Shown: positions 8,179 to 16,760 of the stretch, piece by piece | Numbering within the stretch: the stretch's first letter is position 1 | Layout: every line of letters starts with the position of its first letter | Assembly: GCA_016715625.1 (NCBI GenBank) | Contig: JADJZU010000017.1 | Coordinates: 1 to 64,000 of the forward strand | Length of the DNA: 64,000 nucleotides | Direction: 5' to 3' | Source of the DNA: Bacteroidota bacterium | GTDB lineage: Bacteria; Bacteroidota; Bacteroidia; Chitinophagales; LD1 | Notes under the pieces: generated by a model | Seen by the model: the letters and a program-made list of their open reading frames with translations, nothing else | Database searches by the model: none | What the model was told of the DNA's origin: nothing | Program-made: the position numbers and the translations under genes

Positions 8179-8538
8179 TTAATTGGCTCCCTCATAAACA
8201 CAGCCCGAAGTTTCCGTTTCCTTCAAGTGTATCTTGGAAAGCTGTGGAAGGAGCGGTTTGATTCTGTTCCATAGCCAGATGGTAATATTTTCAGCAGTTG
8301 GGTTTTCCAACCCCAGTACGCTATTCAAAACCTGATGGTCCAGTTCGTCCACTGTTGGCGCTATTGCCAACTTGATATCGTGGAAGTCTACCACCCAACC
8401 GCTTTCGGGATTTACTTCTCCCTGCACATAAATGGTAAACTTGTACGAGTGCCCGTGCATATTGCGGCATTTATGATTTTCGGCAACATGTGGCAGGTAA
8501 TGTGCTGCTTCGAAACGAAATGTTTTATATATCTCCAT
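8179..8538 (-). CDS. queD: 6-pyruvoyl-tetrahydropterin synthase / QueD family
   Basis: 119 residues, the normal length for a single T-fold domain. The Zn-binding His residues are in FEAAHYLP and MHGHSY, and the catalytic Cys in CRNMHGH. The C-terminal ETETSGCVYEG binds the pterin. QueD makes 6-carboxytetrahydropterin, the first dedicated queuosine precursor; PTPS makes tetrahydrobiopterin precursors. The Cys-X3-HGH form favours QueD chemistry. No queC, queE or queF is nearby; the gene lies inside an operon with a radical SAM protein and redox genes, so a role outside queuosine is possible. The symbol is by family. Confidence 0.85.
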   Translation of the reverse strand: MEIYKTFRFEAAHYLPHVAENHKCRNMHGHSYKFTIYVQGEVNPESGWVVDFHDIKLAIAPTVDELDHQVLNSVLGLENPTAENITIWLWNRIKPLLPQLSKIHLKETETSGCVYEGAN

Positions 8539-8543
8539 TCAAT

Positions 8544-8984
8544 TCAAATAATTGCCAACCGAAAGTTTAATCCAATAAAAAGCATAAGAACAGCAATAGC
8601 AGTAACAGCTGCAATATGCCATGCCAATAGAGCAAGGTTATGCCGCGAAAGTTTAGGAATAATAAACAGACGGGCATGTACAGCTAACGCAAATGTTACG
8701 AATAAGAGTATCAGTTTTATACCAATATGCGTATGAACACGGTCTTGAAAAGTAAACCACTCCGACACGGGCATATAAATTACGGCAATCATGACTCCCG
8801 TAACAACCTGAAGCAATAATGCGGGAATACCCACCCGCTCATAATGACTTTCAAACTCGCGGACAATTTCCGGTTCCTTTTTCTTCAATGCTTTGGGAAG
8901 TACTGATAGCGCTAACACTAAATGTCCACCCACCCAAATACAGGCGCATAAAGTGTGAAGTAATATCAGATACTTTAGTGTCAT
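8544..8984 (-). CDS. CopD-like four-helix membrane protein
   Basis: 146 residues with four predicted membrane helices. The first helix reads LLHTLCACIWVGGHLVLA, with His and Gly placed as in the CopD/HemJ-like superfamily. Further His residues lie in the third and fourth helices (VHTHIGIKL, VHARLF, LAWHIAAV). Such proteins bind copper or heme b in the membrane. The gene is 5 bp from queD and 2 bp from the diheme cytochrome c gene, so a membrane redox partnership with that cytochrome is plausible. The exact family was not fixed. Confidence 0.7.
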   Translation of the reverse strand: MTLKYLILLHTLCACIWVGGHLVLALSVLPKALKKKEPEIVREFESHYERVGIPALLLQVVTGVMIAVIYMPVSEWFTFQDRVHTHIGIKLILLFVTFALAVHARLFIIPKLSRHNLALLAWHIAAVTAIAVLMLFIGLNFRLAII

Positions 8985-8986
8985 TC

Positions 8987-10027
8987 TTATCTATCTGAAT
9001 TTTCCGTTTTGCATGCCGAAGGTGGCAGAGATTGTATCCATTCTACTACAAGCCCTACCGCTTCGCTGTGAGCAGTGGTGCGGCCTAGCTCCGGCATCTT
9101 AGCTTCCAGATCGTTGGAGGCCATTCGGCATACCATAATGCTCTGTCCGGGATTTCCGGGTACAATGTCGTAAGTCAGATTACAGTTTCCTTTTCCGGAA
9201 GATGGTGGCGATTTACATACTCCATAAGCCTCCATGTTGTAATTATCGTAGGTTAGTATAAGCCCGCTGGATTTGGCAGGGCCGCCTTCGCTGTGGCAGT
9301 GCGCGCAGTTGATATGCAGATAACCACGCACCCGATTTTCTAAGGAGGCTGATTTATCTTGCCAGTTGGTGTGCGGTATTGTTTTTTCAGACCACACCGC
9401 ATCGGCAAACAAGCTGTTAAGTGCAGTATTTTGCTGCAGGTGGCGCACATTAGTAAAACCAATGGGAACCGTTTCTGCTTGTTGGTTATGACAACTTCTG
9501 CATTGATTTTTGCTGGCTATCATAAAATCAACTTTATAAAGTCCACCATTTGCACGTTTAAACTCAACGTGTTTTTCTGAGCCAATCTGTTGGAGGCTTG
9601 CATCGCTTTGGTCTTCATTCCACACATAATTATATGCCCTCCATCCTTTCTTTGTGCGTATTAAAAGTTGTGTTTCTACCAACTGATTTCCTCGTGTGCT
9701 GTCGGTTTCGTCATTTGGATAGTATACACAGTTAATGAGGCAACTGCCTTCAGGCAACTTAATATTTCCCAGCGAATCAACGCCACATTTTAAGGAAGCC
9801 GGCACATATACAAAGCTGCGTTTGTGTGCATAGTCGTTAAACATCGTATTGATGAGTTTATACTCCTGCACACCAACATTTGGCAGCATTTGAGGCAAGG
9901 GATTTTTGAAAAAACCGTACTCTGATAATTTAGCCAGTGGTTCTGCCTCGGCATTCAATGTTACGCGCTCCGGCATTGTATTGCATGCTGCAGAAAACAA
10001 TAGAGCCAGTAGCGTTATGTATTTCAT
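8987..10027 (-). CDS. Periplasmic diheme c-type cytochrome, SO2930/HNE_0200-like
   Basis: 346 residues. The N-terminal signal ends FSAAC, a lipobox. Two heme c motifs are present: CRSCH near residue 170 and CAHCH near residue 240, the latter followed by GGPAKSSGL. Additional Cys pairs and a late Met (CRMASNDLEAKMPELG) are typical of the family found in Shewanella SO2930. The substrate is unknown for the family. It overlaps tnaA by 4 bp and is 2 bp from the CopD-like gene, which places a periplasmic electron carrier in the middle of the operon. Confidence 0.85.
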   Translation of the reverse strand: MKYITLLALLFSAACNTMPERVTLNAEAEPLAKLSEYGFFKNPLPQMLPNVGVQEYKLINTMFNDYAHKRSFVYVPASLKCGVDSLGNIKLPEGSCLINCVYYPNDETDSTRGNQLVETQLLIRTKKGWRAYNYVWNEDQSDASLQQIGSEKHVEFKRANGGLYKVDFMIASKNQCRSCHNQQAETVPIGFTNVRHLQQNTALNSLFADAVWSEKTIPHTNWQDKSASLENRVRGYLHINCAHCHSEGGPAKSSGLILTYDNYNMEAYGVCKSPPSSGKGNCNLTYDIVPGNPGQSIMVCRMASNDLEAKMPELGRTTAHSEAVGLVVEWIQSLPPSACKTENSDR

Positions 10028-11403
10028 AGTCGTTGAAATGTGGCGGTGAAGTGCCTCAGGAATGGCGGTTCATAGGTAATTTTGAAACCGGTTGACTGAT
10101 GTTTGTTTTCAATAATGTCGTCAAAAACATCAATCACATAATCTATGTGGCTTTGCGTATACACTCTGCGGGGAATCGCCAACCGAACTAATTCGCTCTT
10201 AGGAGCTATGTGATTTCCTTGCGCATCATATTTGCCAAACATTACAGAACCTACCTCTACGCAGCGAATAGCGCCTTGTTCATACAAATCGCACACCAGT
10301 GCTTGTCCCGGGAATTCGTGTACGGGGATATGGTCGTAAAAGTTTTTTGCATCAATATAGATAGCATGACCACCAAATGGTTTTACCAGCGGCACTCCTT
10401 TTTCCTGCAAATGCTTACCTAAATATTCGGTGCTTTTAATTCGATAGTGCAAATAGTCCATATCAAAAACCTCTTGCAATCCAACGGTCATGGCTTCCAT
10501 GTCTCGTCCGCTCAATCCCCCATAGGTGGCAAATCCTTCCGATATGATTAAGAGATTTGTGCATTTTTCAGCCAGTTTTTTATCACGCAATACCAGCAAG
10601 CCACCCATGTTAACCAATGCATCTTTTTTGGCGCTCATGATAAAAGCATCGGAAATCGACAGCATTTCCTGCGCTATCTCCCGGAATGATTTATCGCTAT
10701 AATTTGCTTCGCGATGTTTTATGAAGTAAGCATTCTCCGCAATCCGACAACCATCCAAAACCAGCAAAATTCCAAACTCATCGCACAGTGCACGTACTTG
10801 CCTGGCATTAGCCATGCTCACCGGTTGGCCGCCCGCTGAATTATTGGTTACGGTTAAGACAATGGCCGCTACATTTTCGGGACCGTACTGCAAAATGTAT
10901 TGGCGGGCCTGCGCTATATCCATATCGCCTTTAAAGGGCAGTTCCAAATCAATATCCAACGATTCATCACTCATGCAATCGAAGGCAGTTGCCCCAGTAA
11001 ACTCAATGTTTGCGCGGGTGGTATCAAAGTGTGTGTTGCTTACAAAAACCTTTCCTTTGCCTCCCAGCTGTCCATATAAAATCCTCTCCGCTGCTCGGCC
11101 CTGATGAGTCGGCAGAACATAATGCATCCCTGTTAAATCTTTTACCTCTGTTTCCAGTTTTTCCCAGCTGCTTGCTCCGGCATAGCTTTCATCACCCAGC
11201 AGCATGGCGCTCCACTGCCGATCGCTCATAGCACTCGTGCCACTGTCGGTCAGCAAATCGATGTATACATCATCGCTGCGCAGCAAAAAAGGATTGTAGC
11301 CTGCATTGCGCAGAATTTGTTTTCGGTATTCCGGTGTAGTCATCCGAACAGGCTCCACCATCTTTATGCGGAACGGTTCGGCAAGTGTTCTTTGCCTGGT
11401 CAT
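10024..11403 (-). CDS. tnaA: Tryptophanase (tryptophan indole-lyase)
   Basis: 459 residues, full length. PLP enzyme that splits L-tryptophan to indole, pyruvate and ammonia in the cytosol. The PLP lysine is in SAKKDALVNMGG near residue 255. Two positions separate it from tyrosine phenol-lyase: FDTTRA carries Asp where TPL has Thr, and LRHFTA near the C-terminus carries His where TPL has Phe. Both match tryptophanase. The gene follows a lipoprotein gene by 3 bp and overlaps the diheme cytochrome by 4 bp. There is no TnaC-like leader or tnaB permease; the promoter instead carries the motif shared with ric. Confidence 0.93.
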   Translation of the reverse strand: MTRQRTLAEPFRIKMVEPVRMTTPEYRKQILRNAGYNPFLLRSDDVYIDLLTDSGTSAMSDRQWSAMLLGDESYAGASSWEKLETEVKDLTGMHYVLPTHQGRAAERILYGQLGGKGKVFVSNTHFDTTRANIEFTGATAFDCMSDESLDIDLELPFKGDMDIAQARQYILQYGPENVAAIVLTVTNNSAGGQPVSMANARQVRALCDEFGILLVLDGCRIAENAYFIKHREANYSDKSFREIAQEMLSISDAFIMSAKKDALVNMGGLLVLRDKKLAEKCTNLLIISEGFATYGGLSGRDMEAMTVGLQEVFDMDYLHYRIKSTEYLGKHLQEKGVPLVKPFGGHAIYIDAKNFYDHIPVHEFPGQALVCDLYEQGAIRCVEVGSVMFGKYDAQGNHIAPKSELVRLAIPRRVYTQSHIDYVIDVFDDIIENKHQSTGFKITYEPPFLRHFTATFQRL

Positions 11404-11406
11404 ACA

Positions 11407-11856
11407 CTACTGATTCATGTAGCTGAAGGAAGAGTCTATATCGGCCAGAATGGTATTAATATGCATCAAAGCTTCTTTTGACTTTACCATGTCTTCTCCC
11501 TGTAGTGTTTGTACCTCTGTTTTAATCTTGTCCAGTTTCTTGCAAAGAATGTTCTTGGAAGAAGCATCCAAACGACAATACTGATTGACACGGTCCACAT
11601 GCATTTCCATCAAATTGCCAAACTCTTGATAGGCCTTTAGGTTCTCAAACTTCTTTTTGTTTAATAAAGTGAAATTCTCAATGGTATTGCGCATGCCCTT
11701 CAATTCCTGAGCGGTTTCAAAATCGGTATTGTACTTGCCATTGCTCATTTGGGCAACAAAGTCCTCTTGCTGAGTTTCCGGCTGCGAAGCGCTCGATCGT
11801 TCATTGCAAGAATTCAGAAGTAACAGGAGTAAAAAAATGGAGATAGATGATTTCAT
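11407..11856 (-). CDS. Small helical lipoprotein of unknown function, first gene of the tnaA operon
   Basis: About 149 residues from the ATG at 11856; an upstream in-frame start at 11883 would lie inside the operator and is less likely. The signal MKSSISIFLLLLLLNSC gives a lipoprotein. The mature part is predicted all-helical, with MEMHVDRVNQYCRLD and later ILCKKLD, so Met, His and Cys side chains could bind metal or heme, though no c-type CXXCH motif is present. I do not recognise the family. It is 3 bp upstream of tnaA and 14 bp downstream of a candidate operator. Confidence 0.75.
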   Translation of the reverse strand: MKSSISIFLLLLLLNSCNERSSASQPETQQEDFVAQMSNGKYNTDFETAQELKGMRNTIENFTLLNKKKFENLKAYQEFGNLMEMHVDRVNQYCRLDASSKNILCKKLDKIKTEVQTLQGEDMVKSKEALMHINTILADIDSSFSYMNQ

Positions 11857-11869
11857 AGCTTTAATTTTA

Positions 11870-11895
11870 AATAAAGGACACAATTATCCTTTATT
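11870..11895. promoter_or_regulatory. Inverted repeat operator/promoter of the tnaA operon
   Basis: Perfect 9-bp arms AATAAAGGA and TCCTTTATT with an 8-bp spacer. The core is GGACA-CAAT-TATCC (11876-11889). On the minus strand the spacer reads TAATTGTG, one mismatch from the -7 consensus TAnnTTTG. It lies just before the lipoprotein start. The core matches the one in the ric operator. Confidence 0.6.
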
Positions 11896-11965
11896 GAACA
11901 CGACAGCATCATGACAAATAGCAGCACACCAACTGATATTGGTCATACGCTAAATAAAGAATAGA

Positions 11966-11979
11966 GGATACGTTTGTCC
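11966..11979. promoter_or_regulatory. Operator-like site overlapping the fasciclin -7 element
   Basis: GGATA-CGTT-TGTCC. The -7 element TACGTTTG (11969-11976) is an exact TAnnTTTG match and lies inside the site. Over 20 bp, read on the minus strand, it agrees with the tnaA-operon site at 16 positions. Confidence 0.6.
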
Positions 11980-11997
11980 TTTATAAAACAAATAAAC

Positions 11998-12552
11998 ATG
12001 AAAAAGATTTTCTATTCGCTGATGTTTGCAGCAGCGTTATCTTCCTGCAACAACCCAACAGAAGAATCCACCGCCCCCACCGAAGGCACTTCAGAAGAGG
12101 TAGTAGGGCAAAGTGCGGTGCAGGACGACCAGAGCCAAAAAGACGTAGTAAAAGTAGCGGTGGGATCGCCCGACCATACCACATTGGTAGCAGCTGTAAA
12201 AGCAGCCGAGTACGTGGATGTACTTTCCAACGCAGGGCCTTTTACCGTATTTGCGCCAACGAATGCTGCGTTTGATAAGCTTCCGGCCGGCACCGTAGAC
12301 GGGCTCCTAAAACCGGAAGCTAAAAATGACCTGCGCAACATTCTTGAATACCACGTAACTACATCTTCGTTTAAAGAAGAGTATCTGAAAGATGGCATGA
12401 CTATCGGCATGGTGAACGGTGGAAGCGTAAAAGTGTCGAAGGGGGAAGACGGAAAAATTAAAATCAATGATGCTAATGTATTGGGAGCAGTGCCTGCATC
12501 GAACGGTATGGTATACGTGCTGGACGCGGTATTACTTCCTGCGGCAAAATAA
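11998..12552 (+). CDS. Fasciclin (FAS1) domain lipoprotein
   Basis: 184 residues from the ATG at 11998; a TTG 24 bp upstream extends the frame but lies inside the operator. The lipoprotein signal ends AALSSC, followed by a Thr/Glu/Ser-rich linker of about 45 residues. A single FAS1 domain follows with the conserved FTVFAPTNAAFDKLPAG, ILEYHV and GMVYVLDAVLLP. FAS1 proteins act in adhesion or sit on the surface; their exact role in bacteria is seldom known. It is divergent from the tnaA operon and shares its operator motif. A strong terminator follows. Confidence 0.92.
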   Translation: MKKIFYSLMFAAALSSCNNPTEESTAPTEGTSEEVVGQSAVQDDQSQKDVVKVAVGSPDHTTLVAAVKAAEYVDVLSNAGPFTVFAPTNAAFDKLPAGTVDGLLKPEAKNDLRNILEYHVTTSSFKEEYLKDGMTIGMVNGGSVKVSKGEDGKIKINDANVLGAVPASNGMVYVLDAVLLPAAK

Positions 12553-12574
12553 TTGTGTGTGCGTGCTTAATCCT

Positions 12575-12600
12575 GCAAAAGCCCCGAACGGGGCTTTTGC
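12575..12600 (+). terminator. Intrinsic terminator after the fasciclin gene
   Basis: An 11-bp perfect stem GCAAAAGCCCC / GGGGCTTTTGC with a GAAC loop, 23 bp after the stop codon. It could work in both directions because A and T tracts flank the stem. Confidence 0.85.
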
Positions 12601-12701
12601 TATTTATGACGAAGTCTTTCCCTTATGTCATATCGAATCGGCCCGCTGCACATGAAGGACAATGCGCAAACATCTCTTAGATTTATGTTTCAAAATAAAA
12701 C

Positions 12702-13457
12702 ATGTCCACACTATCCAAAGTCCGTATCGTACAAATCATCCTGGTGGTTTGTTCGCTCGTTGAGTTTTATGCAGAGTTTATTCACCAGCGCGAACTGGTG
12801 TTTTTTACCAAGCCATTGCTGCTACCGCTTATCGCTGCCTACTTTTATTATTCGCGAACAAAAGCCTGGACCGCGCTTGATAGCACGATGATGGTGGCTT
12901 TTCTGTTTTCGTGGTTTGGCGATATATCGCTGATGCTTACCCCCGAAACACCCAGCGACACTTCCTTAATGGGCATTCCCAAAAACAAATATTTTTTTCT
13001 GGCAGGCCTGGGGTCTTTTTTTGTTACACAACTATTATTCATCCGCGCCTATTCCAAAGCCGAGTGGGCGACTACATCCGGCAAAGCCCCGCTACCCAAG
13101 ATATATTTTGCCCCGTTTATATTTTACTGGATCGCTATATTATCGTATGTGCTTCCTCCTTTGCGGGCGAATGTCGAAAAACAGTCGGCCACTATACCGG
13201 TGATATTTTACGCGGCTGTTTTAATTAGTATGGCTGCGGTGGCGCTCACTCGTTTTGGAAAAACATCCAATAAAAGCTTCTGGCTCACTTTTATTGGGGC
13301 TTGCATCTTTGTGATTTCTGACACACTCATTGCCATTAACTTTCTGGCACTGCCCGAACCGGGCTATTATGCCGGCTTCTTCATTATTACTACTTACGTA
13401 GTAGCCGAATATCTGATTGCCGAAGGGATACTACAGCATCAAAACAATCAGGCGTAA
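12702..13457 (+). CDS. YhhN family membrane protein (lysoplasmalogenase-like)
   Basis: 251 residues with about eight membrane helices. Family features include FFTKPLLLPLI near residue 35, FSWFGDISLML near residue 70 and the later FVISDTLIA. These Asp-containing helix motifs match YhhN/TMEM86, whose animal members cleave the vinyl-ether bond of lysoplasmalogens. The bacterial substrate is not established. It is transcribed on its own and converges with the E1 dehydrogenase gene with a 1-bp gap. Confidence 0.88.
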   Translation: MSTLSKVRIVQIILVVCSLVEFYAEFIHQRELVFFTKPLLLPLIAAYFYYSRTKAWTALDSTMMVAFLFSWFGDISLMLTPETPSDTSLMGIPKNKYFFLAGLGSFFVTQLLFIRAYSKAEWATTSGKAPLPKIYFAPFIFYWIAILSYVLPPLRANVEKQSATIPVIFYAAVLISMAAVALTRFGKTSNKSFWLTFIGACIFVISDTLIAINFLALPEPGYYAGFFIITTYVVAEYLIAEGILQHQNNQA

Positions 13458-13458
13458 A

Positions 13459-15474
13459 CTAATAGCGGATTAAGCGCTCTATACTGGTTTGCAATCTGCT
13501 CTTTGCCAAAAAGTTTTTCTCCAGCGAAATGGCGAACGGCACAGGCGTGTCTAATGAAGCGCAGCGCATCACCGGTGCGTCTAAGTATTCAAACAAATGC
13601 TCGTTGATATAAGCTGAAATTTCAGCGCCAATGCCACCTATCAAAGTATCTTCGTGCAGAATTAAAACCTTGCCGGTTTTTTTCACCGTTTCGGCAATGG
13701 CTTCCTTATCAAAAGGCAGCAACGTTCTTAAATCAAGAATGTCAGCGGTTAAACTGCCATCTGTCGGCTGCCAACTGCCAACTGCTTCTTTCGCCCAATG
13801 AACCCCCGCACCATAGGTTATGATGGACACATCTTCGCCTTCGTTCACCAGTTTTGCTTTGCCTATTTCAAGCGTATAATAATCTTCGGGCACTTCGCCT
13901 TCCACGCTTCTATACAGTGCTTTGTGCTCAAAGAACATGACGGGATTCGGATCTTCAATAGCAGCGCAGAGCAAGCCTTTTGCATCGTAAGAAGAACTGG
14001 GGTAAACAATTTTTAATCCCGGTACATGAAAAAACCATGCTTCGTTACTTTGTGAATGGAAAGGCCCCGCGCCAACTCCAGCGCCTGTAGGCATTCTAAC
14101 CACAACATCCGCATTTTGCCCCCAGCGCCAATATGATTTTGCAAGGTTGTTTACTATCGGATTAAAGCCCGTGGAAACAAAATCGGCAAATTGCATTTCC
14201 ACTACTGCTTTCATCCCCTTTACGCTTAGTCCGAGAGCTGCACTCAATACCCCACTTTCGCAAATGGGTGTATTGCGCACGCGCTCCTTGCCAAATTTTT
14301 CTACAAACCCCTCAGTAATCTTAAACACACCCCCATACTCAGCCACATCCTGACCCATGATGACCAGCTCCGTGTACTTTTCCATGGATTGCGAAAGCCC
14401 TTGAGAAACGGCATCAACAAACCTAATTGTATTTCGGATTTCAGATTTAGGATTTAGGATTTGAACAGCCGAGGGGTAGTAAATTTCACGCTCTTCTTTT
14501 TGCGAATCAGGATTTATCTCCGGCTGCTTATCTGCTGCATCGAATGCGGCACGCACTTCTTTGTCGTATTCTTCTTTGAGCATTTCCGGATAGTCGGGTG
14601 AAATGATTCCTTCTTCTATCAGCCAGTTTTCATAATTCATTACCGGATCTTTCTTTTCCCATATTTCAAAGAGTTCTTTGGGCACATATTTTACCCCACT
14701 GGCTTCTTCGTGTCCGCGCATTCTGAACGTCATGCATTCCAGTAAAACAGGGTGCGGATTAGCAATCATTTCTTCGCGCAGTTGCTTCACGGTATTGTAA
14801 ACTTCCAGGATGTTGTTGCCATCTATTGTTAATCCTTTCATGCCATAACCAATGGCGCGGTCGGCTAATTGTTTGCATCTGAACTGTTCATTAACCGGAG
14901 TGGAAAGACCATAGCCGTTATTTTCAATCAGAATGATAATGGGTAAGTCCCAAACAGCCGCAATGTTGCAGGCTTCATGAAAATCGCCTTCACTTGTTCC
15001 GCCATCACCCGTAAAAGCAACCGTAATTTTTTTCTCCTTCTTCAGTTTTGAAGCCAGAGCTATACCATCGCCCACACACAACTGCGGACCCAGGTGCGAT
15101 ATCATTCCAACGATATGATGCTTGTTTGTGCCGAAATGAAAGCTTCTTTCTCTTCCTTGTGAAAAACCATTTTGCTTCCCTTGAAACTGTTCGAAAAGTT
15201 GCTGCAAATCACAATTGCGCGTAGTAAAAACTCCCAGGTTTCGGTGCAGCGGACAAACGTATTCGTCCTCTTCTAGTGCTGCCGTTACGCCAACTGCAAT
15301 GGCTTCCTGCCCTATGCCGCTAAACCACTTACTCACTCTGCCTTGTCTGAGCAACTTGAGCATTCGTTCTTCAATCACTCTGGGTTTCAGAATCTGCTGG
15401 TAGAGTAGTATAAGTTCTTCGCTGGTTAAATTTTTTCTTTCAAATTGCATGGTGCGAAGAAAGTTTAATTGCAT
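13459..15474 (-). CDS. Fused alpha-beta E1 component of a 2-oxoacid dehydrogenase (branched-chain type likely)
   Basis: 671 residues. The first half is E1-alpha with the thiamine diphosphate motif starting GDGGTSEGDFHEA and ending IENN. The second half is E1-beta (TFRFVDAV-like start, QFADFVSTGFNPIVNN, DLRTLLPFDKEAI). The domains are usually two proteins and are fused in many Bacteroidota. The enzyme decarboxylates a 2-oxoacid and passes the acyl group to a lipoyl E2; branched-chain oxoacids are the most likely substrate. The interdomain linker (about residues 335-350) is encoded by a short interspersed repeat at 14431-14466, and a second microrepeat at 13752-13785 encodes VGSWQPTDGS. A start at the second Met (MQFERK) is possible. 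Confidence 0.9.
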   Translation of the reverse strand: MQLNFLRTMQFERKNLTSEELILLYQQILKPRVIEERMLKLLRQGRVSKWFSGIGQEAIAVGVTAALEEDEYVCPLHRNLGVFTTRNCDLQQLFEQFQGKQNGFSQGRERSFHFGTNKHHIVGMISHLGPQLCVGDGIALASKLKKEKKITVAFTGDGGTSEGDFHEACNIAAVWDLPIIILIENNGYGLSTPVNEQFRCKQLADRAIGYGMKGLTIDGNNILEVYNTVKQLREEMIANPHPVLLECMTFRMRGHEEASGVKYVPKELFEIWEKKDPVMNYENWLIEEGIISPDYPEMLKEEYDKEVRAAFDAADKQPEINPDSQKEEREIYYPSAVQILNPKSEIRNTIRFVDAVSQGLSQSMEKYTELVIMGQDVAEYGGVFKITEGFVEKFGKERVRNTPICESGVLSAALGLSVKGMKAVVEMQFADFVSTGFNPIVNNLAKSYWRWGQNADVVVRMPTGAGVGAGPFHSQSNEAWFFHVPGLKIVYPSSSYDAKGLLCAAIEDPNPVMFFEHKALYRSVEGEVPEDYYTLEIGKAKLVNEGEDVSIITYGAGVHWAKEAVGSWQPTDGSLTADILDLRTLLPFDKEAIAETVKKTGKVLILHEDTLIGGIGAEISAYINEHLFEYLDAPVMRCASLDTPVPFAISLEKNFLAKSRLQTSIERLIRY
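13752..13785. repeat. CTGCCAAC-type microrepeat inside the E1 gene
   Basis: Contains CTGCCATCTGTCGGCTGCCA and then two near copies of AACTGCC. Units of this type occur as interspersed short repeats in Bacteroidota genomes. Here they are in frame and encode an unusual Trp/Gly/Ser loop in the beta domain. Confidence 0.5.
14431..14466. repeat. TTTCGGATTTCAGATTTAGG microrepeat in the E1 interdomain linker
   Basis: A quasi-7-to-10-bp repeat of GATTT units (cggatttcagatttaggat, then a further ttaggattt). Read in frame on the minus strand it encodes ILNPKSEIRNT, the joint between the alpha and beta halves. Such sequence is otherwise typical of intergenic spacers. Confidence 0.55.
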
Positions 15475-15572
15475 AATCTGTAAAACCGTGCACCTATAGA
15501 ATACCGCTATCAGCTATTGCACAATAAGTTGTTGCTTTATAGAACACGTCATATGTTTACATTCTAATTAAA

Positions 15573-16599
15573 ATGAACGGCATGAAATACAAACAACTTG
15601 GAAAATCAGGATTAAAAGTTTCGGAACTCTGTTTAGGAACTATGGGCTTTGGCACCGAATGGAAATGGGGTGCCGACAAAGACAACAGCGTCAAGATAAT
15701 GGAGTCATTTGCCAATGCCGGTGGCAATTTTATAGATACCGCCAATCGCTACACCGAAGGCAGCAGCGAGCGCATTATTGGTGAATACATAAAACCCAAC
15801 CGCGACCACTTTGTGATAGCCACAAAATATTCTCTGCACGATAATAACCAACGTCAATGCATCAGGCAACAACCGCAAAAACATGATGCGCAGTGTAGAA
15901 GAAAGTCTGAAACGATTACAGACCGATTTTATTGATGTGCTCTATCTGCACATCTGGGACGATCTTACACCTATCGATGAAGTCATGCGCGGGCTCGATG
16001 ATCTGGTGCGCATGGGAAAAGTGAACTACGTGGCCATCAGCGATACACCGGCCTGGATTATCAGCAAAGGACAAACCATGGCCGAACTGATGGGCGAGAT
16101 AAATTTGTAGCTCTGCAAATTGAATACAGTTTGTTGCAACGCACCCGAACGCGAGCTAATTCCCATGGCCAAGCATTTTGGATTAACGGTGACACCCTGG
16201 GCACCATTGGCCGGAGGAGCTTTAACCGGAAAGTATCTTAAAGGCGACAAAGGTCGTCTTCCGGATAGCAGCAAACGACTGAACGATAACAGTACCCGTA
16301 TTGTAAAAGAAGTGGTTTCCATAGCCGAAGAATTAGGTTGCAACCCTTCTCACGTGGCCTTAAAATGGACCATGCAACAGGGCTTTTCGTCTATTCCTAT
16401 TGTAGGAGCTACTAAAGGAGCGCAGATAGAAGATAACCTCCGCGCAACAGCAATTGAGCTTTCGGCAGAACACCTTGAGCAACTGAACAAGGCCAGTGCC
16501 ATCGAAATGGGCTTTCCGCACGATTTCTTTAAAGAAGAAGGTGTAAGGCTGGTGAACTATGGCGGCTTTTATGACCGCATTGAACATGCTTCCATCTGA
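15573..16599 (+). pseudogene. Aldo/keto reductase, interrupted by frameshifts
   Basis: Three reading frames together make one aldo/keto reductase of about 340 residues. Segment 1 (from 15573) has the start KYKQLGKSGLKVSELCLGTM, the Asp of NFIDTANRYTEG and the catalytic-region ATKY. Segment 2 (from about 15860) has MRSVEESLKRLQTDFID. Segment 3 (from about 16130) has ERELIPMAKHFGLTVTPWAP and the NADPH-site IPIVGATK. The first shift lies at 15847-15853 (AATAACCAACGTC), consistent with a two-base loss or one-base gain. The next lies near 16096-16102, and an extra C may be present at 16141-16144. Three neighbouring genes are also broken, so consensus error is as likely as real decay. Confidence 0.8.
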
Positions 16600-16760
16600 T
16601 TGAAAGGCCCTTAGCCCCCAAGCAACTCCATACTTCTGCTCATCCTGCAATCGGAAATGAAATACTGAAAGCTACCTGGTGTCATATAAAAATATGTATG
16701 CACCAATCAAGTAAAAACGTAACGCAATAAGAAAGTAAGATATGCAGACCGCAACAAGGC

